Shown here: positions 9,839 through 18,679 of the stretch, piece by piece
Layout: the number at the start of each line of letters is the position of its first letter
Position numbering within the stretch: the first letter of the stretch is position 1
Position numbers and translations under genes: made by a program
Notes under the pieces: model-generated
Databases searched by the model: none
The model's input: the letters and a program-made list of their open reading frames with translations, nothing else
What the model was told of the DNA's origin: nothing
Assembly: GCA_028712475.1 (NCBI GenBank)
Contig: JAQTQB010000003.1
Location: 248,001 to 312,000 of the forward strand
DNA from: Verrucomicrobiales bacterium
GTDB taxonomy: Bacteria > Verrucomicrobiota > Verrucomicrobiia > Limisphaerales > UBA11358
Length of the DNA stretch: 64,000 nt
Reading direction: 5' to 3'

Positions 9839-10822
9839 TTATTTCGCGTTGTTCAACGCGCGCTTCACAGCGGCAATCACCTTGCGCTGCACCGACAGCG
9901 GTTTGCCGGGTATCCGCGCGCCGGCCGCCGCCGAATGTCCGCCGCCGCCGAATTGCGCGGCGATTTCGTTCACATTGATCTTGTCGCTTTTGGAGCGGAG
10001 GCTGATGCGCGTGAGTTCGGGTTCGATTTCTTCAAACACGCACGCGATCACGACCGGTTCGATGGCGCGGATGTGGTCAATGAGCCCTTCCGAGTCGTTG
10101 CTTTCGCAGCCGGTGCGGGTGAAATCCGCCTTTTTCAGCCACAGATAGGCAATCTGGTCATTGTGAGCGAGGCGGAATTTGCTGTAAACATGCTTGAGCA
10201 ATTTGGCGCGGGAGAGCGGATAGCTTTGATAAACTTCGTCACCGATTTTTGCGAGGTTCGCCCCGCGCGTGATGAGTTCTGCGCCGGTGTGAAGCGTTCC
10301 GGGCCGCGTGGTCGGGTATTGAAACGAGCCGGTATCGGTCGAGACGGCGGTGAAAAGATTGTCGGCGATGAGTTTCGTGATCGGCCAGCGCGCGACTTTG
10401 AGCAGGCGGAAAATCAGCTCGCCGGTCGAGGGTTCGCGGGCGGAGACCCAGTTCACATCGGCATAACGCGTGTTGCTTTCGTGATGGTCAATGTTGATGA
10501 AAATCTTCCGGTCGCCGACGCATCTGCCGGCCTTGCCAAGCCGCTCGAAACTCGCGCAATCCGTCGCGATGACGCAGTCGAATTTCTGGCCGCGCTTCGG
10601 TTTTTGAAACAAGCCGTCGGGATCGAGAAATTTTAGCTTCTGCGGAACCGTATCCTCGTTCCAGACGGTGACGCGTTTGCCTTCGTTCTGGAGCGCGAGC
10701 GCCAGGCCGAGCTGCGAACCAATGCAATCGCCGTCCGGCCGGACGTGGCCGACGATGCAAAAAGTTTTGTGTTCGCGGATGACCTCGATAATCCGGTCAA
10801 TGATTTTAGGATAGTTTTTCAC
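9839..10822 (-). CDS. nrnA: DHH-family oligoribonuclease / pAp phosphatase NrnA
   Basis: 327 residues. The DHH domain motifs are intact: VGHVRPDGDCIGSQLGLAL (DxD), ATDCASFERLG and FINIDHHESNTRYA (DHH), which bind two metals. A DHHA1 domain follows, ending with the substrate-binding GGGGHSAAAGARI. The enzyme degrades short oligoribonucleotides and 3'-phosphoadenosine-5'-phosphate. Its start overlaps the rbfA stop by 4 bp, so it is translationally coupled. This position between rbfA and truB is a known conserved arrangement in nusA-infB operons. Confidence 0.93.
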   Translation of the reverse strand: MKNYPKIIDRIIEVIREHKTFCIVGHVRPDGDCIGSQLGLALALQNEGKRVTVWNEDTVPQKLKFLDPDGLFQKPKRGQKFDCVIATDCASFERLGKAGRCVGDRKIFINIDHHESNTRYADVNWVSAREPSTGELIFRLLKVARWPITKLIADNLFTAVSTDTGSFQYPTTRPGTLHTGAELITRGANLAKIGDEVYQSYPLSRAKLLKHVYSKFRLAHNDQIAYLWLKKADFTRTGCESNDSEGLIDHIRAIEPVVIACVFEEIEPELTRISLRSKSDKINVNEIAAQFGGGGHSAAAGARIPGKPLSVQRKVIAAVKRALNNAK

Positions 10823-11211
10823 GGTTCTTCGGTTGACGGCTCCTCGGTTGGGCCGCTGTCGAGGGGCGAGGTCTTTTCCAGTTCATCCAGGATTTGCAGG
10901 ACGCGATTGCCGCGCACGATGGAGTCGTCAAAAACAAATTTCAGCGTCGGCGTGTATTTCAAAACCACCGAGCGCCCGATCATGCTCTGGATGCGGATGC
11001 GATGTTCGGTGAGCAGCTGGAAGCCGCGCTTCTGCTGTTCGGCGTTGCCGAAGATGCTGATGAACACGACCGCCGATTTCACGTCGCCCGCCACGTCCAC
11101 GTCATTGACGGAGATCAGGCCGGCCTCGTTGACGTGGAATTCACGGCGGATGGCCTCGCCGATTTCCTGTTTCAGCAGTTCGCGGACTCGTTGGATTCGG
11201 AGGCTGGCCAT
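10819..11211 (-). CDS. rbfA: 30S ribosome-binding factor A
   Basis: 130 residues, typical for RbfA, a KH-like protein needed for 16S 5'-end maturation and cold adaptation. Conserved stretches include RIQRVRELLKQEIGEAIRRE, GLISVNDVDVAGDVKSAVVFISIF and RSVVLKYTPTLKFVFDDSIVRG with ELEKT after it. The C-terminal tail is Pro/Thr/Glu-rich. It lies after infB with a palindrome-bearing gap of about 70 bp, and overlaps nrnA by 4 bp. Confidence 0.94.
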   Translation of the reverse strand: MASLRIQRVRELLKQEIGEAIRREFHVNEAGLISVNDVDVAGDVKSAVVFISIFGNAEQQKRGFQLLTEHRIRIQSMIGRSVVLKYTPTLKFVFDDSIVRGNRVLQILDELEKTSPLDSGPTEEPSTEEP

Positions 11212-11212
11212 G

Positions 11213-11280
11213 TTCGTTGAATCGTTAAATTGTCAAACCGTGCATCGTTGAACCGTTTCAACGAGAAACGATCCAACGGT
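11213..11280. repeat. palindromic repeat between infB and rbfA
   Basis: The whole infB-rbfA gap is made of cgttgaa/ttcaacg-type repeats. The core CGTTGAA-ccgt-TTCAACG at about 11255-11272 is a perfect hairpin, with flanking partial copies (atcgttaaattgtcaaaccg, aacgatccaacggttc). A related copy with the same arms lies at 62680-62704. The element begins immediately after the infB stop, inside an otherwise tight operon. Confidence 0.7.
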
Positions 11281-13725
11281 TCATAATTTCGCCGCAACCT
11301 TTTCAATCGCGTAACATTCAATCGTGTCGCCAACCTGAAATTCGCTGTAGCCCTCGATGCGGATGCCGCATTCCATGCCGGCGCGGACTTCGTTGACCTC
11401 GTCCTGAAAACGGCGGAGCGACTGCGCGATGCCTTCGTAAATGACGTCCTTGCGGCGGCGCACGCGAACTTTGCCCCGGGCGATGCGGCCGCTGGAAACC
11501 ATGCAGCCGGCGACCGGCACGCCCTTGGACAATTCAAACACCTGCCGCACTTCGGCCACGCCGGTGATCGTTTCCCTGGCTTCGGGATCGAGCAAGCCGG
11601 CCATGGCTTCCTTCACCTGGTCAATCAATTCGTAGATGATCGCGTAAAGTTTGATCTGCACGCCCGCGTGCTTCGCCTTTTCGGCGGCGGTGCTGTCAAC
11701 GCGCGTGTGAAAACCGAGGATGATCGCGCTGGATGCGGATGCGAGCGCCACGTCGTTTTCGCTGATCGCGCCGACGTCGCTGTGCATGATCTCCAGCGAA
11801 ACTTTTTCCGCCTCGATTTTGTTGAGCGCCTCGACAATCGCCTCGACCGAGCCTTGCGTGTCGGCCTTGACAACCACTTTGAGCACTTTGCTCTGGTTCG
11901 CGGCCAGCGTGGCGAATAGATTTTCCAGCGTGATCTTTTTGCTTTCGTGACCTTCCGCCCGGTCTTTGAGAAAACGTTGCTCCGCCTTGTCGCGCGCGGC
12001 TTTTTCGTCCTCGACCACGATGAATTCCCGGCCCGCATCCGGCACGCCGTTCAAACCGAGAACGCGCACCGCCACGGACGGCCCGGCTTCCTTGAGCCGC
12101 TGGCCTTCTTCGTTGATCAACGCGCGGACGCGCCCGTAAAATTCGCCGCACAAAATTATGTCGCCAACGCGCAGCGTGCCTTTGCGGACGAGAACCGTCG
12201 CGGTCGGGCCGCCGGGCTCGACGCCAGATTCGATGACATTGCCCTTGGCGTTACGCTCGGGATTCGCCTTGAGTTCGAGCAGTTCGGCCTGGAGTAAAAT
12301 CATTTCCAGCAATTTGTCCACGCCCACTTTGGTCAGCGCGGAGACGTCCACGAAGATTGTTTCACCGCCCCAATCGTCCGGCACGAGCCCTTTTTCCTGC
12401 AACTGCTGGCGGACTTTCATCGGGTTCGCGTTCGGATGGTCAATCTTGTTGACCGCGACGAGAATCGGAACCTTAGCCGCCTTCGCGTGGCTTAATGCTT
12501 CGAGCGTCTGCGGCATGACGCCATCATTCGCAGCGACCACGAGCACAACGATGTCCGTGACGTTCGCGCCGCGTGCGCGCATGGAACTGAACGCCGCGTG
12601 GCCGGGCGTGTCGAGAAAGGTGATCTGCGCGAGACCTTTCTTGTGGTCGGGATGAGGGACGGAAATTGTGTAGGCACCGATGTGCTGCGTGATGCCGCCG
12701 GATTCGCCGGCGGCGACATTCGCCTTGCGGATGACATCGAGCAGCGACGTTTTGCCATGGTCAACGTGACCCATGATCGTGACGACCGGCGCGCGCGGTT
12801 TGAGCTGCTCCGGCTTGTCCTCGGTGTCAACCTCGACTTCCTGGACGGGCGCGTGAACCACGCCGGCGCCGCGCTCGCGCTTTTCCACTTCAAAACGGAA
12901 ACCGTATTTTGCGCAAAGCTGCTGGGCGATTTTTTCGTCAACCGCCTGGTTCACCGTGGCAAAAACACCCAGGCCCATCAGGTCGGCGATGATCTTGAAC
13001 GGCTTCTGCTTAAGCTGCGTGGCAAGTTCGCGGACGATGATCGGCGGCTTGATGATAATGACTTCGCCACCGACCGGCGCGATAAATTTTGGCTGTGCCG
13101 GCGTGACGGGCCTGGCCGGTTCGCGTTGCTGTTGCGCACCCTGGCGGCCACCGAACTGCTGGCGCTGGCCGTTGCCTTGACGGAAATCACCCCGTTGCGG
13201 CGCACCCGGACGCTGCGGCGGAGTGCCGGGACGTGGTGGCGGCGATTTGGCCTGGCCGGATTTTTCACTGCTGCGCGGCGGCGGACGTTGAGCCAGTTGG
13301 ATGAAGCCGACTTTATCGCCGACTTTCACCACGGGCGGAGCGGGTGGCGCGGGCGGGGCGGACGGAATTTTTGATTCTTCGGCAACAACCCCGGATGATG
13401 CAGATTCAACTTCAGCCGTTGTTTCGACCGCGACCGGTTCGGGGATGATTTCCGGCTCGGGTTCCGGCGGCGGGGCGGTGATCAGGACGATTTTTTCCTC
13501 GACGGGCGCGGGCTTGGGCGGCTCCGGCGTGGCTTTTGGCGCCAGCCGGGCGGCGACTTCAGGGTGATCCTTTATCAGTTCTTCTTCCAGCCACTCGGCG
13601 CTGATTTTATCCAGCGAGCTGGACGCCACTTTGGCGGCGGCGATGCCCAATGACTTGGCCTTGGAGATGATGGCCTTGTTCTCCAGACCGAGCTTCTTCG
13701 AGATGTCGTAAATCCGAACGGGCAT
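11281..13725 (-). CDS. infB: translation initiation factor IF-2
   Basis: 814 residues. The N-terminus begins [20 protein letters not shown], the conserved IF2_N fold, followed by a long Pro/Ala/Glu linker (about 60-210). The G domain carries [16 protein letters not shown] (G1), LDTPGHAAF (G3) and [13 protein letters not shown] (G4). Domains II and III follow ([19 protein letters not shown]), then the C-terminal fMet-tRNA-binding domain ending [20 protein letters not shown]. It positions initiator tRNA on the 30S subunit. It lies in the nusA operon, 91 bp after nusA. Confidence 0.97.
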   Translation of the reverse strand: MPVRIYDISKKLGLENKAIISKAKSLGIAAAKVASSSLDKISAEWLEEELIKDHPEVAARLAPKATPEPPKPAPVEEKIVLITAPPPEPEPEIIPEPVAVETTAEVESASSGVVAEESKIPSAPPAPPAPPVVKVGDKVGFIQLAQRPPPRSSEKSGQAKSPPPRPGTPPQRPGAPQRGDFRQGNGQRQQFGGRQGAQQQREPARPVTPAQPKFIAPVGGEVIIIKPPIIVRELATQLKQKPFKIIADLMGLGVFATVNQAVDEKIAQQLCAKYGFRFEVEKRERGAGVVHAPVQEVEVDTEDKPEQLKPRAPVVTIMGHVDHGKTSLLDVIRKANVAAGESGGITQHIGAYTISVPHPDHKKGLAQITFLDTPGHAAFSSMRARGANVTDIVVLVVAANDGVMPQTLEALSHAKAAKVPILVAVNKIDHPNANPMKVRQQLQEKGLVPDDWGGETIFVDVSALTKVGVDKLLEMILLQAELLELKANPERNAKGNVIESGVEPGGPTATVLVRKGTLRVGDIILCGEFYGRVRALINEEGQRLKEAGPSVAVRVLGLNGVPDAGREFIVVEDEKAARDKAEQRFLKDRAEGHESKKITLENLFATLAANQSKVLKVVVKADTQGSVEAIVEALNKIEAEKVSLEIMHSDVGAISENDVALASASSAIILGFHTRVDSTAAEKAKHAGVQIKLYAIIYELIDQVKEAMAGLLDPEARETITGVAEVRQVFELSKGVPVAGCMVSSGRIARGKVRVRRRKDVIYEGIAQSLRRFQDEVNEVRAGMECGIRIEGYSEFQVGDTIECYAIEKVAAKL

Positions 13726-13816
13726 AATTTTTTTCCACCATCACCGGCCAGAATGTGCGATTGGCCTTCATGGCTAAATCGCGCGAATGAACGCTGTTCC
13801 GGTCGGCGTCATAAAA

Positions 13817-15097
13817 TCAACTGTTCACAGGCGTTTCACCGACAGGCAACAGGCGGCGTCCGGCTTCGGCGCGCGCGGCTTCCAAAATCGCCGCCGCGTT
13901 TTCACCGATCTGCGGGATGTCCGCGATGTCGCTGGCTTCCGCCGACAACAAATCTTCGATCCGGGTCAGACCGGCATGGACCAGCGCATCGGCCTGTTCG
14001 CGGGTCACGCCCGGAATGGCTGCGAGCAGATCGACGGCTTCGGCCACTTTTTCATCGAAGCCCTTCGTGACGATGTGTTCGGCGTCAATGTCCACTTCCC
14101 AGCCGGTGAGCCGGGCCGTCAACCGCGCGTTCTGCCCGCGCTTGCCGATGGCCAGGGACAACTGGTCTTCGCCCACCAAAATTTTCACCCGCTTGCGGGC
14201 CTCGTCCAGCGTGATGCTTTTCAACTGCGCCGGCTCCAGAGCTTTCGTGATGAAGGTTTTCACGTCCGCCGACCAGGGAATCACGTCCACCTTTTCGTTA
14301 TTCAGTTCGCGGACGATGTTTTTCACGCGCTGGCCGCGCATTCCGACGCACGCGCCGACCGGATCAACTTTCGGGTCGCGCGAATATACCGCCATCTTCG
14401 TGCGGAAACCGGGTTCCCGCGCGATGCCTTTGATTTCAATCGTGCCGTCGTTGATTTCGGAAACTTCCAACTGGAAAAGCTTGATGATGAAGCGCGGATC
14501 GGCGCGGGACAAAATGATTTCCGGCCCGTGCGCGCCTTCTTCGACGGCCTTGACGTAGCAGCGGATGCGTTCGCCCACCTGGTATTCCTCGGTCGGCACG
14601 CGTTCGCGGTTCGGCAGCAACGCCTCGTATTTGCCCAGATCCAAAATCACGTCTGAACGCTCGAAACGGCGGACGGTTCCGCTGATGATGTCGCCGACGC
14701 GATCCTTGAATTCGGTGAAAATAAGCGCTTTTTCCGCCTGCCGGATCTTCTGCATCAGCGCCTGCTTGGCGAATTGCGACGCCACGCGGCCAAAGCCGGT
14801 GGGTGTGACTTCCTTTTCAACTTCGTCGCCGACCTGCGCGTCCGGCTTGATGCGGCGCGCGTCGAACACGGAAATCTGGTCGTGCTGGGAAATGACCTTT
14901 TCGGAAACGATGAGCTTGGCGAAAGCCTTGATGTCGCCAGTCTTGGGGTCGGTGACGACGCGCAATTCACGCGCCGGGCCGACCGCCTTCTTGGCGGCAG
15001 ACAACAGGGCTTCCTGCACCGCCGCGACGAGGACGTCGCGGCTGATGCCTTTTTCCCGCTCATAAAATTCCAAACCGGCTAAAATTTCAGCATTCAT
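13817..15097 (-). CDS. nusA: transcription termination/antitermination factor NusA
   Basis: 426 residues. The N-terminal RNA polymerase-binding domain starts MNAEILAGLEFYEREKGISR. An S1 domain lies around 130-200 (GDIISGTVRRFERSDVILDLG). KH1 carries DPVGACVGMRGQRVKNIV and KH2 carries LSLAIGKRGQNARLTARLTGW. The C-terminal helix-hairpin segment (IPGVTREQADALVHAGLTRIEDLL) is one acidic repeat, intermediate between the short Gram-positive and long enterobacterial forms. It heads the operon. rimP, often upstream of nusA, is absent here; instead a structured leader precedes it. Confidence 0.96.
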   Translation of the reverse strand: MNAEILAGLEFYEREKGISRDVLVAAVQEALLSAAKKAVGPARELRVVTDPKTGDIKAFAKLIVSEKVISQHDQISVFDARRIKPDAQVGDEVEKEVTPTGFGRVASQFAKQALMQKIRQAEKALIFTEFKDRVGDIISGTVRRFERSDVILDLGKYEALLPNRERVPTEEYQVGERIRCYVKAVEEGAHGPEIILSRADPRFIIKLFQLEVSEINDGTIEIKGIAREPGFRTKMAVYSRDPKVDPVGACVGMRGQRVKNIVRELNNEKVDVIPWSADVKTFITKALEPAQLKSITLDEARKRVKILVGEDQLSLAIGKRGQNARLTARLTGWEVDIDAEHIVTKGFDEKVAEAVDLLAAIPGVTREQADALVHAGLTRIEDLLSAEASDIADIPQIGENAAAILEAARAEAGRRLLPVGETPVNS

Positions 15098-15127
15098 GGC
15101 TCAACACGGCGTCTGCATCTGGCGAAC

Positions 15128-15160
15128 AAAAAAGCCGGAGATGTGGTATCATCCGACTTT
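15128..15160 (-). terminator. terminator-like hairpin in the nusA 5' leader (possible attenuator)
   Basis: On the minus strand AAAGTCGGA - 12-nt loop - TCCGGCTTT is followed directly by more Ts, ending about 31 bp before the nusA ATG. The stem is 9 bp with one G-T pair. Upstream in the same leader are the smaller hairpins GCTGG-TTCGG-CCAGC and ACCG...CGGT. Because the preceding gene has its own hairpin at 15264-15290, this one may regulate nusA entry, consistent with the known autoregulation of nusA operons in other bacteria. That role is inferred. Confidence 0.55.
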
Positions 15161-15263
15161 CGCGCTGGCCGAACCAGCAAACTTTACCGTTCTTGGCGGT
15201 TAAGATAATTTTTTGGGAGTCTGCCGTCAAGCTCAAAGGCAACGTGTCGTTCGCGCAACAAAG

Positions 15264-15290
15264 CGGGTTGCCAGCATGGCGGGCAACCCG
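15264..15290 (-). terminator. stem-loop after the delta-60 repeat gene
   Basis: A perfect 9-bp inverted repeat CGGGTTGCC / GGCAACCCG with a 9-nt loop sits 3 bp past the stop at 15294 on the minus strand. It lacks a continuous T-run (CTTTGTTG follows), so its strength is uncertain. Confidence 0.6.
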
Positions 15291-15293
15291 TCG

Positions 15294-16685
15294 CTAATAT
15301 ACTTTTTTAACTCGAAAAAATGCCGATGGGGTTGCTGACGTGTCAGTCGCCGGAAATGAATGAAACAAATAAGAACCGGTGGTCATGTCAATATTCGCCC
15401 AATCAACCAAGTTGGTGGAAAACTGAAGGAAGTTTGTTCCGCCGGGCGGATACGTTCCGGCAACAAAGTAGGCATTGTTTTCAGGAACACTTCGCAAATA
15501 AACCCGTGTGGCATCGCAGTCCCCAGAAGGCAGCAATCTTTCAATGTTCGCCGGCCCGTTTAATTCAGTGGAGGGAAATCTGCCGCCGACAAGGATGCGT
15601 CCGTCCGGCTGGCGGACGATTGTTTGCGCCCAGTCAAAACCAATCAACCCAAGTCCCGGATCAAAGCATGGATCAACATGGCCTTGTGAATCCAGCCGCA
15701 CGATTTGCCGCCGCCAATATCCGCCAACATCATAAAAACTACCGCCAGCCACAATTTTTCCATCCGGCTGCACCACTACCGAAGTGATGAAATCAGTTGG
15801 GGAAGTCCCGTTGTCAAAAGCGGGCGGAACAAAATTGGTGTCCCACTTGCCTTGCGGCGTCATTTGAATCAGATATTTCGTCGTGTTTGCATTTGTAAGT
15901 TGTAACAATCCTCCCACCAAGATGTTCCCATTAGGCAATTCGTTGAATGAAAAAACATCGGAATTAAAAGTGAAATCGGAAACGAGATTGGTCGCAAGTT
16001 GGCCGTCCGGTTCAAAAACCGCACAACCCGGAAATGGCTGGTAATTTACCCAATTGAAAGCCCCGCCGACCCAAATATTTCCATCTGCGCGAACCAAAAT
16101 GGCGTGGACAATTTCACCAAAAGAAATATCACTGGCGAACGTAACGTCCGGCGTGCCGTTCGTATTCAACCGCAATAAGCGGAATGTGTAACTGTTGTAG
16201 TCAAAACTGGCCGCCAGAATTTTTCCATCAGGCTGAAGGGCGATGGTGAAGATACCATCGTCATCAACAAAATTTGTCCCGCCCTGAAAATCCGGGTCAA
16301 CCAGACCGTTGGTCAGCAGTCTGCCGAGGTGATAACACTCCACGCCTTGCAGGGAGGTGAACTCACCAGCCACCAAAATTTTGCCGTCCGGCTGTTCCAG
16401 CAAGCGCCAGACTGTGCCGTCAGTGTCAGCGGCAAATGATTTGTCTATCTGACCATTGTTTTCTAGGCGAGCTAGACAGGAATTGGTGTGGCCTGCAATC
16501 ACCGTGAATTCGCCGCCGACCAAAATTTTTCCGTCACTTTGCAAAAGGATGCTGTTCGCCGCCCCATTCGCTCCCACGCCAACCAAAAAAGAGGGGTCAA
16601 TGAGCGAAGCTTGGCCGCGAGCCGTTCGCAATGCGCCGAAGATGGAGCAAAGGCAAAAGATATAAATGACTAAAGAGTTTTTCAT
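15294..16685 (-). CDS. secreted delta-60 repeat protein
   Basis: 463 residues from ATG 16685, chosen because it opens a signal peptide (MKNSLVIYIFCLCSIFGALR, cleavage probably near ARGQA). The rest is at least seven repeats built on QPDGKILVGGEF (variants QSDGKILVGG, RADGNIWVGG, LPNGNILVGG, QPDGRILVGG), each paired with a DPSF-type strand. This is the delta-60 repeat expected to fold as a beta-propeller-like surface protein. The C-terminus (YLRSVPENNAYFVAGTYPPG) is a separate beta module. It lies 5 bp after 16691-17386 and appears co-transcribed with it. The function is unknown; the family is common in secreted proteins of Verrucomicrobia and myxobacteria. Confidence 0.85.
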   Translation of the reverse strand: MKNSLVIYIFCLCSIFGALRTARGQASLIDPSFLVGVGANGAANSILLQSDGKILVGGEFTVIAGHTNSCLARLENNGQIDKSFAADTDGTVWRLLEQPDGKILVAGEFTSLQGVECYHLGRLLTNGLVDPDFQGGTNFVDDDGIFTIALQPDGKILAASFDYNSYTFRLLRLNTNGTPDVTFASDISFGEIVHAILVRADGNIWVGGAFNWVNYQPFPGCAVFEPDGQLATNLVSDFTFNSDVFSFNELPNGNILVGGLLQLTNANTTKYLIQMTPQGKWDTNFVPPAFDNGTSPTDFITSVVVQPDGKIVAGGSFYDVGGYWRRQIVRLDSQGHVDPCFDPGLGLIGFDWAQTIVRQPDGRILVGGRFPSTELNGPANIERLLPSGDCDATRVYLRSVPENNAYFVAGTYPPGGTNFLQFSTNLVDWANIDMTTGSYLFHSFPATDTSATPSAFFRVKKVY

Positions 16686-16690
16686 GGAGC

Positions 16691-17386
16691 CTATCGGCTT
16701 GTGATTAAAAACCTGACGAACCATGGCCTTTCATCGTTGTAAGTGTGCAATACACCAAAACTAAACCGTTTTTCTCCAGCAGGAACTGCCGGTTCACCGT
16801 TATAGTAAAGTGGCGAATCCACCCAAGCATTTCCCACTTTGTCAGCCCAACTTAAAAAAGGTTGCGGGTCTATCTTGAGCATCTCATGCAATTGAATCCC
16901 TAATGGACGTAATTCTTCGATGCTCATGTTGGGACTGTGCAGTTCCAGTTTCCAAATTCTACCGCCTTCAGGGTCAGACGTTGCTTCTACAAAATCTGCC
17001 ACAAAACGAATTGCTTTATCGTTTTTCCCTTTTATCTCGAATACCAGCGGTATTCCGTCGCTGACCCACACTTGGTCATACTTGTCTGCTTCCAGAAGTT
17101 TCAGGCTGGCGATTTTCTCTTTCAAATCAGCAAGGCTTTCAATTTGAACTATTGCAGTGCTGTCCAACGATGATGTGTTCGTCTGCGACATTCCAAAAAC
17201 AGCTTGAGTGCTTACAATCGCTGTTAAGACGGTTGTCGTGACTGGGCTTGCTGCCACTTTAGTTGAATTGGATGAGGCATTTTTGAGCGACGGAGCGGTG
17301 GCGACCCGCTCTCGTTCGTAATGCCAAATCAGATAGACAACACAGACACAAGCCGCAGCAATGAATACAAGAAAATATTTTTTCAT
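16691..17386 (-). CDS. membrane-anchored protein of unknown function
   Basis: 231 residues. The N-terminus MKKYFLVFIAAACVCVVYLI is a single membrane anchor or uncleaved signal. A Ser/Thr-rich linker follows, then a soluble periplasmic part with no motif I recognise (LADLKEKIASLKLLEADKYD, VWVSDGIPLVFEIKGKNDK, IEELRPLGIQLHEMLKIDPQ). It starts 4 bp after the 17391-18647 gene and ends 5 bp before the delta-60 gene, so the three form one transcription unit. Codon use is less GC-rich than the neighbouring translation genes, which hints at accessory DNA. Confidence 0.6.
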   Translation of the reverse strand: MKKYFLVFIAAACVCVVYLIWHYERERVATAPSLKNASSNSTKVAASPVTTTVLTAIVSTQAVFGMSQTNTSSLDSTAIVQIESLADLKEKIASLKLLEADKYDQVWVSDGIPLVFEIKGKNDKAIRFVADFVEATSDPEGGRIWKLELHSPNMSIEELRPLGIQLHEMLKIDPQPFLSWADKVGNAWVDSPLYYNGEPAVPAGEKRFSFGVLHTYNDERPWFVRFLITSR

Positions 17387-17390
17387 GGCT

Positions 17391-18647
17391 TTATTGCACT
17401 GGCAAGTTAAGCAATCTAACCGCTTCGGAGTAATCCGCAGCTCGTGCCTGAAGTGGTTGAGCTACCCATTGCAAGCGGGTGGATTGAGACACCGACAACC
17501 ACAACGGCCACATACCGCTGTCCGAAACGCCAGTGCCAGAGCGTGTAATCCAATCCCAACGATACAAATAATTAGCTATGTTGCCACCCGGTTCAAGTGC
17601 TGAAAAACTTGGGCCACCTGGCACGGGATTCTCCGCCAGAACGGACATTAGCGGAGTTGTTCCGGGGAAAAGATTGCTCAAATCCGCATAGCCTTTTTTG
17701 AGAATATCTCTTTGTTCCCTTTGTAAAAGTTGCCTATTCCCTTTTTGCACGAGTGAAGAATCGTTCTGTCGGACACCCTGATCAATGAATTGCCACGCTT
17801 CAATATCCAGTAATCCTCCACTACCCGGGGCAATGGCGATGTCCTCCAGCGCGCATAGTCCGCCCATGCGATAGGCTTCAAACTGCCAGGCAAGGTCGCT
17901 GTAAATATCAATGTTCATGCCGATTAATATCTGCTGAAACTGACCCGCTTTTGGCGACAAGATTTGAAATGGAATGTTAGCTCCGTTTGGCGCAAGGAAA
18001 CCAGCTACAAACAAACCTTGCTTCACATACTCTGCATCGCTCAGCCCCGCATACACCGGCGCACCGGCCAGCTTTGCCAAGCCTGCCCAATAAAATTGTG
18101 TTGGCCGGTTCGTGAACAATTTCTCGTAGAACGAATATACTCCCATCATATTGGTGCGGTTGTTCATAAAGCCATTGCCTGCCAGATAATTTTCAATCGC
18201 CACCGTGCCGCCCGTGTCGAAATAAATCTCATTCCGCACTTCCTGCTGCCAGTTCGTCTTGCTCGTGTGCGTGCAAACTTCAATCGCCTGCTCGGCGTAT
18301 GTGTCGCCGCCGAGTTGCACTTGCAACTTCACCGCGCCAAGCGCCAGACCCTCGACATAAAACTGGTTGTAAGCGCTGTTCGTGCCGGCTGGCGAAAAGT
18401 AGCTGTTCAAGTCCGTGTCGAAGGGAACGTCCCGCCAGCCGTTTGTTGCGCTGTTAAAGGCAATCACGCGAATGTCGCCGTGATCTTCGTTCGTGGCGAT
18501 GCCGTCGTAGTTTTTGGAAAGCGTCACGCTGGCGTTGGCATACAGGTTGGTGATGCTGGGCGTGATGCTGATTTGCAGCGCGCCATGTTGCGTGAGCTTC
18601 AATTGCCCCGTGGCACCGTAAGGCCACCCTTCATCGGACATTGCCAA
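17391..18647 (-). CDS. unknown protein, probably the 3' remnant of a larger secreted protein
   Basis: 418 residues. The start MAMSDEGWPYGATGQLKL is abrupt, with no signal peptide although the content looks extracytoplasmic. An Ig-like beta segment (LQISITPSITNLYANASVTL) comes first. A helical C-terminal domain (about 130-418) follows, with YSFYEKLFTNRPTQFYWAGL, IDIYSDLAWQFEAYRMGG and a GNRQLLQREQRDILKKGY motif. The last resembles a C-terminal domain I associate with large secreted or polymorphic proteins, but I cannot name it with confidence. It ends directly against rho (33 bp). Truncation of a longer gene at the rho boundary is the simplest explanation. Confidence 0.55.
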   Translation of the reverse strand: MAMSDEGWPYGATGQLKLTQHGALQISITPSITNLYANASVTLSKNYDGIATNEDHGDIRVIAFNSATNGWRDVPFDTDLNSYFSPAGTNSAYNQFYVEGLALGAVKLQVQLGGDTYAEQAIEVCTHTSKTNWQQEVRNEIYFDTGGTVAIENYLAGNGFMNNRTNMMGVYSFYEKLFTNRPTQFYWAGLAKLAGAPVYAGLSDAEYVKQGLFVAGFLAPNGANIPFQILSPKAGQFQQILIGMNIDIYSDLAWQFEAYRMGGLCALEDIAIAPGSGGLLDIEAWQFIDQGVRQNDSSLVQKGNRQLLQREQRDILKKGYADLSNLFPGTTPLMSVLAENPVPGGPSFSALEPGGNIANYLYRWDWITRSGTGVSDSGMWPLWLSVSQSTRLQWVAQPLQARAADYSEAVRLLNLPVQ

Positions 18648-18679
18648 GTCTTATTTTGTTACGAGTTGCGCTTGCACCA

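Noticed and set aside
15160..15260. possible tRNA or small RNA in the nusA leader, suggested by a GGTTCG-type loop
   Set aside because: No acceptor or D arm can be paired, so it was kept only as leader hairpins.
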